Shown: positions 23,924 to 30,886 of the stretch, piece after piece
How the letters are laid out: every line of letters starts with the position of its first letter
How positions within the stretch are numbered: the first letter of the stretch is position 1
Source of the DNA: Bacteroidales bacterium
GTDB taxonomy: Bacteria; Bacteroidota; Bacteroidia; Bacteroidales; F082
Length of the DNA: 32,257 nt
Direction of reading: 5' to 3'
Assembly (NCBI GenBank): GCA_016282015.1
Contig: JAEEJS010000059.1
Location: forward strand, 1 to 32,257
Made by a program: the position numbers and the translations under genes
The notes under the pieces: model-generated
Told to the model about the DNA's origin: nothing
Seen by the model: only the letters and a program-made list of their open reading frames with translations
Database searches by the model: none

Positions 23924-23962
23924 AATTAAGCCGCAATTTTTGGTTGCGGCTTAGTTTTTTTT
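23924..23962 (+). terminator. Intrinsic terminator after the propeller-like T9SS gene
   Basis: A 10-bp stem (TAAGCCGCAA at 23927-23936 with TTGCGGCTTA at 23944-23953) has a 7-nt T/G loop and is followed by G and a run of eight T. The T run leads straight into the -7 box of the next gene. Confidence 0.85.
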
Positions 23963-23972
23963 ATTATCTTTG
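23939..23972 (+). promoter_or_regulatory. Promoter for the C10 peptidase gene, overlapping the terminator
   Basis: TATCTTTG at 23965-23972 matches the -7 box, 27 nt before the ATG at 24000. TTTG at 23939-23942 lies 22 nt upstream, one more than the usual limit, and sits in the loop of the preceding terminator hairpin. The -7 box is better supported than the -33 box. Confidence 0.55.
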
Positions 23973-23999
23973 CGGACTTATCATAAAATTAATCCTATT

Positions 24000-25037
24000 A
24001 TGAACAAAAAGTCTATTTTTATTTCTTTGCTCATGTTGCTTTGCGCTCTGACAGTTTCAGCGCAAGGACCGCTTCTCACAACCAAATGGAATCAGCAATA
24101 TCCGTACAACATGCTGTGCCCGGCTGATCCGATGGAGAATTACAACCACAGCTATACTGGTTGCCCTGCCACTGCTATGGGACAGATTATCAATTATTTG
24201 CGCACCACACAGGAGACCCGTTTTGACGACGGTGACGATTATTATGCCAATTATGCCGGCCGTCATTTCCATATTGATGACGATTGGGATACATACAATT
24301 TCCCTTCATTCCCTCAGCTCAACGTGATGTTGGATTCAGTTGACGCCGTTTTCCAACGCGGCGAGGAACTGTCCGACTCTTTGGTCGCAGCTGTGATTTT
24401 TGCCTGCGGCGTAGCTTGCACCGAGGTCTTTACCGCTTCGCCCAACTATGGATCAGGCACCTTTGGCGTAAGTCAGGCTTATGCAGCCTACCAAAGGTTC
24501 GGTTTTAAGGACTGCGTGCTTTTCACTGAACCTGATTCATTGATGTACGCCACCTTGAATTCCAATTTAAAAGAGGGTTATCCGGCTCACCTGGCCGTTG
24601 TAAACGAAGCATTCACATCCGGGCACAATGTCGTAATTGACGGTTATCGTGAATCGGACAACAAATACCACATCAACTTCGGCTGGGGCGGCAGCATGAA
24701 CAATTGGTACAGCCTGCCGGATCCTAACGGCTTCCATTATGGATGGACTAAGATAGAAGGTCTCATCCTGAATATCATTCCTACACCTGATGAGGTGCAT
24801 GAAGTCGCTATACAGCAGCCTCTTGCAGTGTATCCTAACCCTGTTTCGGATGTGCTCCACATAGACAACCTACCATTTGAAGAGGTGGATTACTCCATCT
24901 TCAATGTAATGGGTCAGAAAGTGGCAGCCGGTTCAACCAGCGGAAGCGTTTCAGTTGCCGACTTGGCAAAGGGACTCTACATTTTGCAGGTCAAGGGTGA
25001 TAAATACCTAAAAACAGCTAAATTCACGGTAAAATAA
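24000..25037 (+). CDS. T9SS-secreted C10 family cysteine peptidase (streptopain-like), short form
   Basis: The protein has 345 residues from MNKKSIFISLL; signal peptide 1-22 (VSAQ). The papain-like C10 core spans about 24-265. Catalytic Cys55 is in YTGCPATAMGQI, His209 in SGHNVVIDGYR, and the HINFGWGG segment supplies the Asn/Trp region. A T9SS domain closes the protein (VYPNPVSDVLHI, IFNVMGQKV, GLYILQVKGD). Most secreted C10 enzymes carry an inhibitory propeptide before the core; here the core begins within a few residues of the signal cleavage site. A longer reading to 23970 would add only MRTYHKINPI and cross the promoter. Likely role: digestion of extracellular protein. Confidence 0.9.
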   Translation: MNKKSIFISLLMLLCALTVSAQGPLLTTKWNQQYPYNMLCPADPMENYNHSYTGCPATAMGQIINYLRTTQETRFDDGDDYYANYAGRHFHIDDDWDTYNFPSFPQLNVMLDSVDAVFQRGEELSDSLVAAVIFACGVACTEVFTASPNYGSGTFGVSQAYAAYQRFGFKDCVLFTEPDSLMYATLNSNLKEGYPAHLAVVNEAFTSGHNVVIDGYRESDNKYHINFGWGGSMNNWYSLPDPNGFHYGWTKIEGLILNIIPTPDEVHEVAIQQPLAVYPNPVSDVLHIDNLPFEEVDYSIFNVMGQKVAAGSTSGSVSVADLAKGLYILQVKGDKYLKTAKFTVK

Positions 25038-25075
25038 TCATCATATGTGGTGAGTTTCTCGACTTGTTTTTTCTT

Positions 25076-25083
25076 TATCTTTG
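25076..25083 (+). promoter_or_regulatory. -7 promoter box for the metal P-type ATPase gene
   Basis: TATCTTTG matches TAnnTTTG, 28 nt before the ATG at 25112. TTTC at 25055-25058 is a weak -33 candidate with short spacing. Confidence 0.52.
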
Positions 25084-25095
25084 CAGTTGAAAATC

Positions 25096-25102
25096 AGAGG
25101 AG
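25096..25102 (+). promoter_or_regulatory. Shine-Dalgarno-like site of the metal ATPase gene
   Basis: AGAGGAG ends 9 nt before the ATG. A recognisable Shine-Dalgarno sequence is unusual here, since most starts in this window have none. It supports the ATG at 25112. Confidence 0.5.
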
Positions 25103-25111
25103 ATTTAGAAA

Positions 25112-27046
25112 ATGAGTCATCATCACGAGTGTGAGCACTGCGCTCATGACAATCACGAGCATCACCATGAAGGGATAAAGCATCAGTTGGTGCTGATTGT
25201 AGTTACAGCCATACTTCTGGTGGCTGCCGTCATTATCGAGCATAAATGCACATTGCCCACTTGGCAGTTGTTGCTAGTATACTTGGTACCATATTTATTA
25301 ATCGGGTTCGACACCCTGAAAGAGGCCGCGGAGGGCATAATGGAAGGTGATGTTTTCAACGAGCATTTCCTGATGTCTATAGCGACCATAGGAGCACTTT
25401 GCATAGGCTTCCTGCCCGGAGCGGCGACAGAGTTCCCCGAGGCGGTGTTTGTAATGCTGTTCTTCCAGATTGGCGAGTTGTTTGAAGGTTATGCCGAAGG
25501 AAAGAGTCGGGAAAGCATTGCACACCTAATGGATATACGTCCGGATGTGGCTCATGTTGAGGATAAGGCAAACGGTGGGACTTTAAGCGACCTTAGCCCG
25601 GAGCAAGTGGAAATAGGTTCCGTAATAGTTATACGTCCAGGCGAAAAGGTGCCTTTGGACGGAGTTGTAGTGGAAGGCACATCAGCTCTGAACACTGTGG
25701 CGCTGACAGGTGAAAGCCTGCCTCGCGACATCACTGTGGACGATGAGGTTATATCAGGTTGCGTCAACCTGTCGGGAGTAATCAGAGTGCGTACCACCAA
25801 GAGCTTCGGCGAGAGTACGGTATCGAAGATTATCCGTCTGGTGGAAGATGCCGGCGAGCACAAATCGCAAAGCGAGACCTTCATCACCAAGTTTGCCCGA
25901 GTCTACACTCCGGCAGTGGTGTTCGCTGCTGTAGCCCTGGTCGTGATACCGACTCTGTTTGGCGGCAACTTTGCCACCTGGCTATACCGCGGACTGATGT
26001 TCCTGGTAGTGTCATGCCCCTGCGCCCTGGTCATAAGCGTGCCGTTGACATTCTTTGGAGGTATAGGCGGAGCCTCGCGTAAAGGTATTTTGGTGAAGGG
26101 AGCCAATTATATGGATGTGTTGTCGAAGATAGACACAGTGGTGTTTGACAAGACGGGGACACTGACTCACGGACAGTTTGCCGTGACCGCTGTACATCCC
26201 GACACTTGCGACGAGCACCATCTGTTGCATCTGGCCGCCCATGTGGAACACTTCTCAACCCACCCTATCGGAGCCGCCTTGCGTGACGCCTTCCCCGATG
26301 AGGCCACTGACGGCTGCAAAATCAGTGATGTGGAGGAGATAGCAGGACACGGCATACGTGCCAAAGTCGGTGAGAATGTGGTTTGTGTAGGCAACTCCAA
26401 GATGATGGAGGCTATAGGAGCCCAGTGGCACGATTGCAGCCATGTGGGAACCATAATACATGTTGCCATTGACGGTGTATATGCCGGCCATGTGGTCATC
26501 AACGACCGCATCAAGGATGACAGCGCCGAAGCCATAGCAGAGCTTAAAGCACTTGGTGTAAAGCGCACCGTGATGTTGACTGGCGACCGCAAGGAAGTGG
26601 CCGCCGACGTAGCCGGACAGTTAGGACTGACGGAATATCATGCCGAGCTGCTGCCTGCCGACAAGGTGGCCTTTGTAGACAATGAACAGTCTTGTCTGGC
26701 CTTTGTAGGCGACGGCATCAACGACGCTCCTGTGCTGGCCAGAGCCAATGTGGGCATAGCCATGGGAGGCCTGGGCAGTGACGCTGCCATTGAGGCCGCC
26801 GACGTGGTGCTGATGGACGACCGTCCTTCGAAGATCGCCCTGGCAATACGCATTGCGCGCCGTACCTTAGCCATAGCACGACAGAATGTGCTGTTCGCCA
26901 TTGGGGTGAAAGTGGCTGTACTGGTATTGGCGGTTTTAGGAATAGCCACGCTGTGGCTCGCAGTGTTTGCTGACGTGGGTGTAACAGTGCTGGCAGTGCT
27001 GAACGCCATGCGAGCCTTGCAAGTTAAGGAAAACAATTTTCGATAA
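25112..27046 (+). CDS. Heavy-metal P1B-type ATPase (Zn/Cd/Pb exporter-like) with His-rich N-terminus
   Basis: This ATP-driven inner-membrane metal pump has 644 residues. The N-terminus is a His/Cys-rich tail (SHHHECEHCAHDNHEHHHE) instead of a ferredoxin-like HMA domain with CxxC. Then come helices, the actuator domain (VALTGES), the metal site Cys-Pro-Cys (VSCPCALV, Cys302/Cys304), the phosphorylation site DKTGT (Asp346), the HP pair in STHPIG, and the hinge GDGINDAPVL. The CPC motif marks the P1B group; the His tail and ZntA-like pattern suggest Zn2+, but the metal is not proven. A ZIP-family gene follows 70 nt downstream with its own -7 box. Confidence 0.93.
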   Translation: MSHHHECEHCAHDNHEHHHEGIKHQLVLIVVTAILLVAAVIIEHKCTLPTWQLLLVYLVPYLLIGFDTLKEAAEGIMEGDVFNEHFLMSIATIGALCIGFLPGAATEFPEAVFVMLFFQIGELFEGYAEGKSRESIAHLMDIRPDVAHVEDKANGGTLSDLSPEQVEIGSVIVIRPGEKVPLDGVVVEGTSALNTVALTGESLPRDITVDDEVISGCVNLSGVIRVRTTKSFGESTVSKIIRLVEDAGEHKSQSETFITKFARVYTPAVVFAAVALVVIPTLFGGNFATWLYRGLMFLVVSCPCALVISVPLTFFGGIGGASRKGILVKGANYMDVLSKIDTVVFDKTGTLTHGQFAVTAVHPDTCDEHHLLHLAAHVEHFSTHPIGAALRDAFPDEATDGCKISDVEEIAGHGIRAKVGENVVCVGNSKMMEAIGAQWHDCSHVGTIIHVAIDGVYAGHVVINDRIKDDSAEAIAELKALGVKRTVMLTGDRKEVAADVAGQLGLTEYHAELLPADKVAFVDNEQSCLAFVGDGINDAPVLARANVGIAMGGLGSDAAIEAADVVLMDDRPSKIALAIRIARRTLAIARQNVLFAIGVKVAVLVLAVLGIATLWLAVFADVGVTVLAVLNAMRALQVKENNFR

Positions 27047-27063
27047 TTTATCAGGTTTTTATT

Positions 27064-27071
27064 TATCTTTG
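27064..27071 (+). promoter_or_regulatory. -7 promoter box for the ZIP transporter gene
   Basis: TATCTTTG matches TAnnTTTG, 45 nt before the ATG at 27117. It is embedded in a region with repeated GATAA-containing sequences. Confidence 0.5.
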
Positions 27072-27103
27072 CAACGATAAAAAACATTTGCAGCGATAAA
27101 TAA
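27068..27103 (+). repeat. Short tandem direct repeat in the ZIP gene leader
   Basis: TTTGCAACGATAAAAAA at 27068-27084 and TTTGCAGCGATAAATAA at 27087-27103 agree at 15 of 17 positions with a 19-nt period, about two helical turns. The palindrome GATAATTTATC lies just upstream at 27042-27052. This could be an operator for a metal-responsive regulator, or simple duplication. Confidence 0.4.
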
Positions 27104-27116
27104 TAAGGGGATAATT

Positions 27117-27893
27117 ATGGGTATCACAATAGGTTTATTGATTCCTTTGCTGGGCACCATGCTCGGTGCGGCTTTTGTCTTCTTCATGAAGAAAGACATG
27201 TCACCCAGGCTGCAGAAATCGTTGTTAGGCTTTGCCTCTGGCGTGATGATTGCAGCTTCGGTTTGGTCGCTGCTCATCCCGTCAATCGAGATGGAGACCG
27301 GTAAAGGTGCATGGTCGGTGCTTCCTGCGGCCATAGGATTTCTTGCAGGTGTAGGCTTCCTGTTGCTTCTAGATGAGCTCACACCTCACCTTCATCTTGG
27401 AGCCAACACTCCTGAAGGACCGCGCTCAAAACTGTCACGCACCGCGATGTTGGCTTTGGCTGTCACCATACACAACCTGCCTGAAGGTATGGCTGTGGGC
27501 GTGGTGTTCGCTGCCGCTTCGCAAGGTGCAGGCGATGTCACTGTAGCCAGCGCGATAGCTGTATCTCTAGGTATCGCCATACAAAACATACCCGAAGGAG
27601 CCATCATCTCCATGCCGATGTGCGCTGAGGGCAACAGCAAGGGACGCTCCTTCCTGCTCGGCTCGCTCAGCGGCATAGTCGAGCCTATCGGCGGTCTGGC
27701 GGTGGTGCTTTTAGCCTCCTGGCTTACCCCTATCCTGCCATACATGCTCTCATTCGCCGCCGGCGCAATGTGCTATGTGGTGGTCGAAGAACTGATTCCA
27801 GAGGCCTCGTCGGGCGAGCATTCCAACCTGAGTACCATTGGTTTTGCCATAGGTTTTGTGTTGATGATGATTTTGGATGTAGTTATGGGATAA
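27117..27893 (+). CDS. ZIP family metal transporter
   Basis: This 258-residue inner-membrane carrier has about eight hydrophobic segments. The two signature helices are HNLPEGMAVG (helix 4) and QNIPEGAIIS (helix 5), whose His/Asn/Glu residues form the metal site. VVEELIPEA in a later helix also fits. ZIP proteins usually move Zn2+ or other divalent metals into the cytoplasm; the GufA-like group includes bacterial members of this size. A Shine-Dalgarno-like AAGGGG lies 6 nt before the ATG. The neighbour is a metal-exporting ATPase, which would work in the opposite direction. Confidence 0.92.
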   Translation: MGITIGLLIPLLGTMLGAAFVFFMKKDMSPRLQKSLLGFASGVMIAASVWSLLIPSIEMETGKGAWSVLPAAIGFLAGVGFLLLLDELTPHLHLGANTPEGPRSKLSRTAMLALAVTIHNLPEGMAVGVVFAAASQGAGDVTVASAIAVSLGIAIQNIPEGAIISMPMCAEGNSKGRSFLLGSLSGIVEPIGGLAVVLLASWLTPILPYMLSFAAGAMCYVVVEELIPEASSGEHSNLSTIGFAIGFVLMMILDVVMG

Positions 27894-27899
27894 ATTTAC

Positions 27900-27907
27900 T
27901 ATTTTTG
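27900..27907 (+). promoter_or_regulatory. -7 promoter box for the BspA-like T9SS gene
   Basis: TATTTTTG matches TAnnTTTG, 42 nt before the ATG at 27950. TTTG at 27872-27875 lies 24 nt upstream, wider than usual. Confidence 0.45.
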
Positions 27908-27949
27908 CCAAAAATTATTCAACAATAAAAACTATTATAACTGTTTATT

Positions 27950-29530
27950 ATGTCAAAGCATTTACATCTTTTTTTGATGTTATTCATGTTTTCAGGCCTT
28001 GTCAACGCACAGTCAGGCCCATTATCAACTGCCAATTGGTTCGGATACATTTTACCTCCCAGCCCGGCAGCCAACAAGTACATCACTTTTACCATGCAGA
28101 ACTTAAATTCGGTATTCTATGCATCGGATGATATTGCTGCAGTGACTACAGCTACCTTTGCCGACGGTTATGTGTGGAGTGTTAACAATGACAACGGCTA
28201 CAACATTTGCAAGTCAACATTCAATACCGCAAATAATTTTATAGGGACCCCCGAAGTGATGGTCGCAGGCCTTCCCTATATAAATGATATGTCATACAAT
28301 CCTGCCGACGGATTGATTTATATCATCATAAATGAACATCTGAAAAGCTTCGATCCGGCTAATCCAAGCGATATGCAAGACCACGGCGTGATTGAGCATG
28401 ACGGCTTCAACCTGGCTATCAACATGGATGGTAACGCTTATATGATCAGTTCTTGGGGTGAGTTTGGCTTATTGAATCTTTCAAATGCACAATTGACCGT
28501 GATCAGCCCTATTGATTTGCCTATAAAAATGTCTTTTGACATGCTGACAGGTGAATTGTTCGGCACCTACTACGGCAATCTGTATCAGATTGACACCAAT
28601 ACCGGATCTTACACCAATCTGGGAGCTCTCACTGACGGCAGCAACAGCTATGATCCGACCTGCCTGTTCATGACCTACGGCAGCGGTTCGGACTCTTTCA
28701 CAGTCGACAATCTGAATTATCAGATTAATCCTGACGGAGTTTCAGTTACACTTATCGGTCATGTCGACGGTTATAGTGCCACCGGTGCATTGAACATTCC
28801 GGCCTCGGTGAGTCATGATGGCCACGACTACGCCGTGACAACCATAGGCAACAGCGCATTCTTGTATTATTACTACCTGACAAGTCTGACCATCCCGAAT
28901 TCAGTGACCACAATCGAGGATGGCGCCTTTGCATATTGCTCAGGTTTTACAGGCGATTTGATAATTCCTAATTCAGTAATCACAATCGGATCGGGCGCAT
29001 TTTTCCAGTGCTCAGGCTTTGACGGCACACTGACAATAGGCGAATCTGTCAAGTTTATAGGCGACTATGCATTCAGACAGTGCTCCAACTTCACCGGCGC
29101 TGTCACTTTGGCAACCACACCTCCTGAACTCGGCAACGAACCGGGATGGAATTGTGTGGTGTTTGAACAATTTGGCTGTCAAGTCCTTACCGTTCCTTGC
29201 GAATGCGCCGAGGCCTATCAAAACTCAGCCTGGCATGACCCGCTGGGATTGAACGGCTTCTATGAGTTTATAGAAGATTGCAGCGCAGTCTCAGAAGTTG
29301 AAAATGTCATCTCAGCGATTTATCCAAACCCAACCAAGGGCATTGTGAAAATCGAAGCTGAAAGCATCAGAAACATCAGTATCTACAATACTTTAGGACA
29401 AGAAATCTTTAGCACCTCAGCCAGCGGCGATGCTTTTGAATATGACTTCAGCCAACAGGGAACCGGACTGTACTTAATCAAAGTGGAGACAGCCAATGGC
29501 GTTGAAACCAAGCAGGTGACAGTCCTTTAA
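27950..29530 (+). CDS. T9SS-secreted BspA-type leucine-rich-repeat protein with propeller-like N-terminus
   Basis: The protein has 526 residues; signal peptide 1-21 (GLVNAQ). Residues about 25-245 resemble the N-terminal half of the protein at 22533-23900 (WFGYIL, DGYVWSVNNDNGYNICKSTF, MSYNPADGLIYII, MSFDMLTGELFG). About 300-385 are three to four BspA-type LRR_5 repeats (LTIPNSVTTIEDGAFAYCSG, LIIPNSVITIGSGAFFQCSG, LTIGESVKFIGDYAFRQCSN). A T9SS domain ends the protein from about residue 455 (IYPNPTKGIVKIE, IYNTLGQEIF, GLYLIKVE). BspA repeats are linked to adhesion to host proteins or other bacteria in oral and gut Bacteroidota. That role is inferred from the family. Confidence 0.9.
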   Translation: MSKHLHLFLMLFMFSGLVNAQSGPLSTANWFGYILPPSPAANKYITFTMQNLNSVFYASDDIAAVTTATFADGYVWSVNNDNGYNICKSTFNTANNFIGTPEVMVAGLPYINDMSYNPADGLIYIIINEHLKSFDPANPSDMQDHGVIEHDGFNLAINMDGNAYMISSWGEFGLLNLSNAQLTVISPIDLPIKMSFDMLTGELFGTYYGNLYQIDTNTGSYTNLGALTDGSNSYDPTCLFMTYGSGSDSFTVDNLNYQINPDGVSVTLIGHVDGYSATGALNIPASVSHDGHDYAVTTIGNSAFLYYYYLTSLTIPNSVTTIEDGAFAYCSGFTGDLIIPNSVITIGSGAFFQCSGFDGTLTIGESVKFIGDYAFRQCSNFTGAVTLATTPPELGNEPGWNCVVFEQFGCQVLTVPCECAEAYQNSAWHDPLGLNGFYEFIEDCSAVSEVENVISAIYPNPTKGIVKIEAESIRNISIYNTLGQEIFSTSASGDAFEYDFSQQGTGLYLIKVETANGVETKQVTVL

Positions 29531-29541
29531 ACAATCCGACT

Positions 29542-29997
29542 ATGACAAGTCAGAACTATATAGAAAAACTTAACCTCCTTCCCCATCCGGAAGGAGGCTA
29601 TTATCGTCAGCTTTTTGGCAATGACGAGAGCGGGAAGAAAGCCATCTCGACCATTTATTACATGCTCTGCGATGAGGATTTCTCGGCTTTCCACCGCCTG
29701 CACGATGTTGTGGAGATTTGGTATTACCATGACGGCGAGCCTTTGAACATTTATGTCATCGACACAGACGGCAAACTTAGCGTTCACAACCTGTCACCAG
29801 AGGGTGAGATGCAGGTTGTCATCATGCCTGAGCAATGGTTTGCGGCGGAGTTGCCAGGTAAAAAAGGCTTCTCGCTTGTCGGCTGCGCTGTCGGTCCGGC
29901 ATTCAGCTTTGAAAACTTCGAGTTAGCAAAGAAATCCGACCTTTTGAAGCAATATCCGCAGCATAAGGATCTGATCGAAAGATTAAGCAAAAACTAA
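29542..29997 (+). CDS. Cupin domain-containing protein (DUF985, cupin_5)
   Basis: This 151-residue cytoplasmic single-domain protein is recognised as DUF985 from LNLLPHPEGGYYRQLF, the STIYYMLCDEDFSAFHRL strand and the VEIWYYHDGEPL turn, followed by the FSLVGCAVGPAFSFENFEL end. The cupin barrel could bind a metal or sugar-like ligand; the family has no firmly established reaction to my knowledge. It starts 11 nt after the BspA-like gene stop, with no promoter box in the gap, and is followed 7 nt later by the PhzF-like gene. The last three are probably co-transcribed. Confidence 0.88.
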   Translation: MTSQNYIEKLNLLPHPEGGYYRQLFGNDESGKKAISTIYYMLCDEDFSAFHRLHDVVEIWYYHDGEPLNIYVIDTDGKLSVHNLSPEGEMQVVIMPEQWFAAELPGKKGFSLVGCAVGPAFSFENFELAKKSDLLKQYPQHKDLIERLSKN

Positions 29998-30004
29998 AAT
30001 CATT

Positions 30005-30871
30005 ATGAACTACTTCATCGTCGACGCCTTCACCGACAAGCCTTTCGGCGGAAATCCTGCCGGAGTGGTGCTACTCGACTCGGACTCTTTCCCGAAAGAG
30101 GATCTTATGCTTAAAATCGCTGCCGAGCTACGCTATTCGGAGACGGCTTTCGTGCGACGCGACGGCGAAAAGGAGTTCACGATACGCTACTTCACCCCGA
30201 AAGCCGAGGTGGAGCTGTGCGGCCACGCCACCATAGCCTCGTTTTTCCTGCTTCATAAGAAAGGACTGGCATCAGGGCAATGCCTCTGCCACACCAAAGC
30301 GGGCGACCTTACCATAGAAGCCGGCGACAAGGTACTGATGCAGATGGCAAAGCCACGCATAGTGGCAACCGTCGAAGACACTGTAGAGATTTATAGAGCA
30401 TTGGGGATGTACGGGCAAAACATGTTTTGCCCCTACACTGTGCAGATTGTCTCCGCCGGCCTCCCCGACTTCATGATTCCGCTGCCCGACGTTGCGACGC
30501 TGCAGTCGCTGCAGCCCGACATGGAGGCTATCGCTGCCATCACAAAGAAATACGATGCCGTGAGTTTTCACGTCTTCGCTTTCGGCAACGACGGCTACAC
30601 CGCTCATGTGCGCGACTTCGCGCCATTGTACGACATCCCTGAGGAGTCGGCCACTGGCACTGCCAACGCCTCGCTGACATATTATTTGCAACAAAACGGC
30701 CGTCTCGGCACTGAGGCTGAATGCGCCTTCATCCAAGGCGAGGCAATGGGAAGGCCTTCGGTCATCGCCACACGGATTCAACCTGATGGAAATATCTTCG
30801 TCGGCGGCACCGCGGCAATAGTTGCGGAAGGATGTTTTTTTATAGATTTACAAAAGAATTATCGACCATAA
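30005..30871 (+). CDS. PhzF family isomerase/epimerase-like protein
   Basis: This 288-residue protein has the two-domain diaminopimelate epimerase-like fold of the PhzF family. Signatures are YFIVDAFTDKPFGGNPAGVVLL at the N-terminus (with the adjacent Glu in YSETAFV as the likely catalytic acid), VELCGHATIAS, and EESATGTANASL in the second half. Family members isomerise small acids; phenazine synthesis is only one case, and no other phenazine genes are present. The substrate is therefore unknown. It lies in a run with the cupin gene (7 nt gap) and the Na/Pi transporter gene (15 nt gap). Confidence 0.92.
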   Translation: MNYFIVDAFTDKPFGGNPAGVVLLDSDSFPKEDLMLKIAAELRYSETAFVRRDGEKEFTIRYFTPKAEVELCGHATIASFFLLHKKGLASGQCLCHTKAGDLTIEAGDKVLMQMAKPRIVATVEDTVEIYRALGMYGQNMFCPYTVQIVSAGLPDFMIPLPDVATLQSLQPDMEAIAAITKKYDAVSFHVFAFGNDGYTAHVRDFAPLYDIPEESATGTANASLTYYLQQNGRLGTEAECAFIQGEAMGRPSVIATRIQPDGNIFVGGTAAIVAEGCFFIDLQKNYRP

Positions 30872-30886
30872 AACATAAAATAGATT

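Noticed and set aside
30005..30871. A phenazine biosynthesis locus
   Set aside because: Only a PhzF-like gene is present. This family is broad and no other phenazine genes are nearby.
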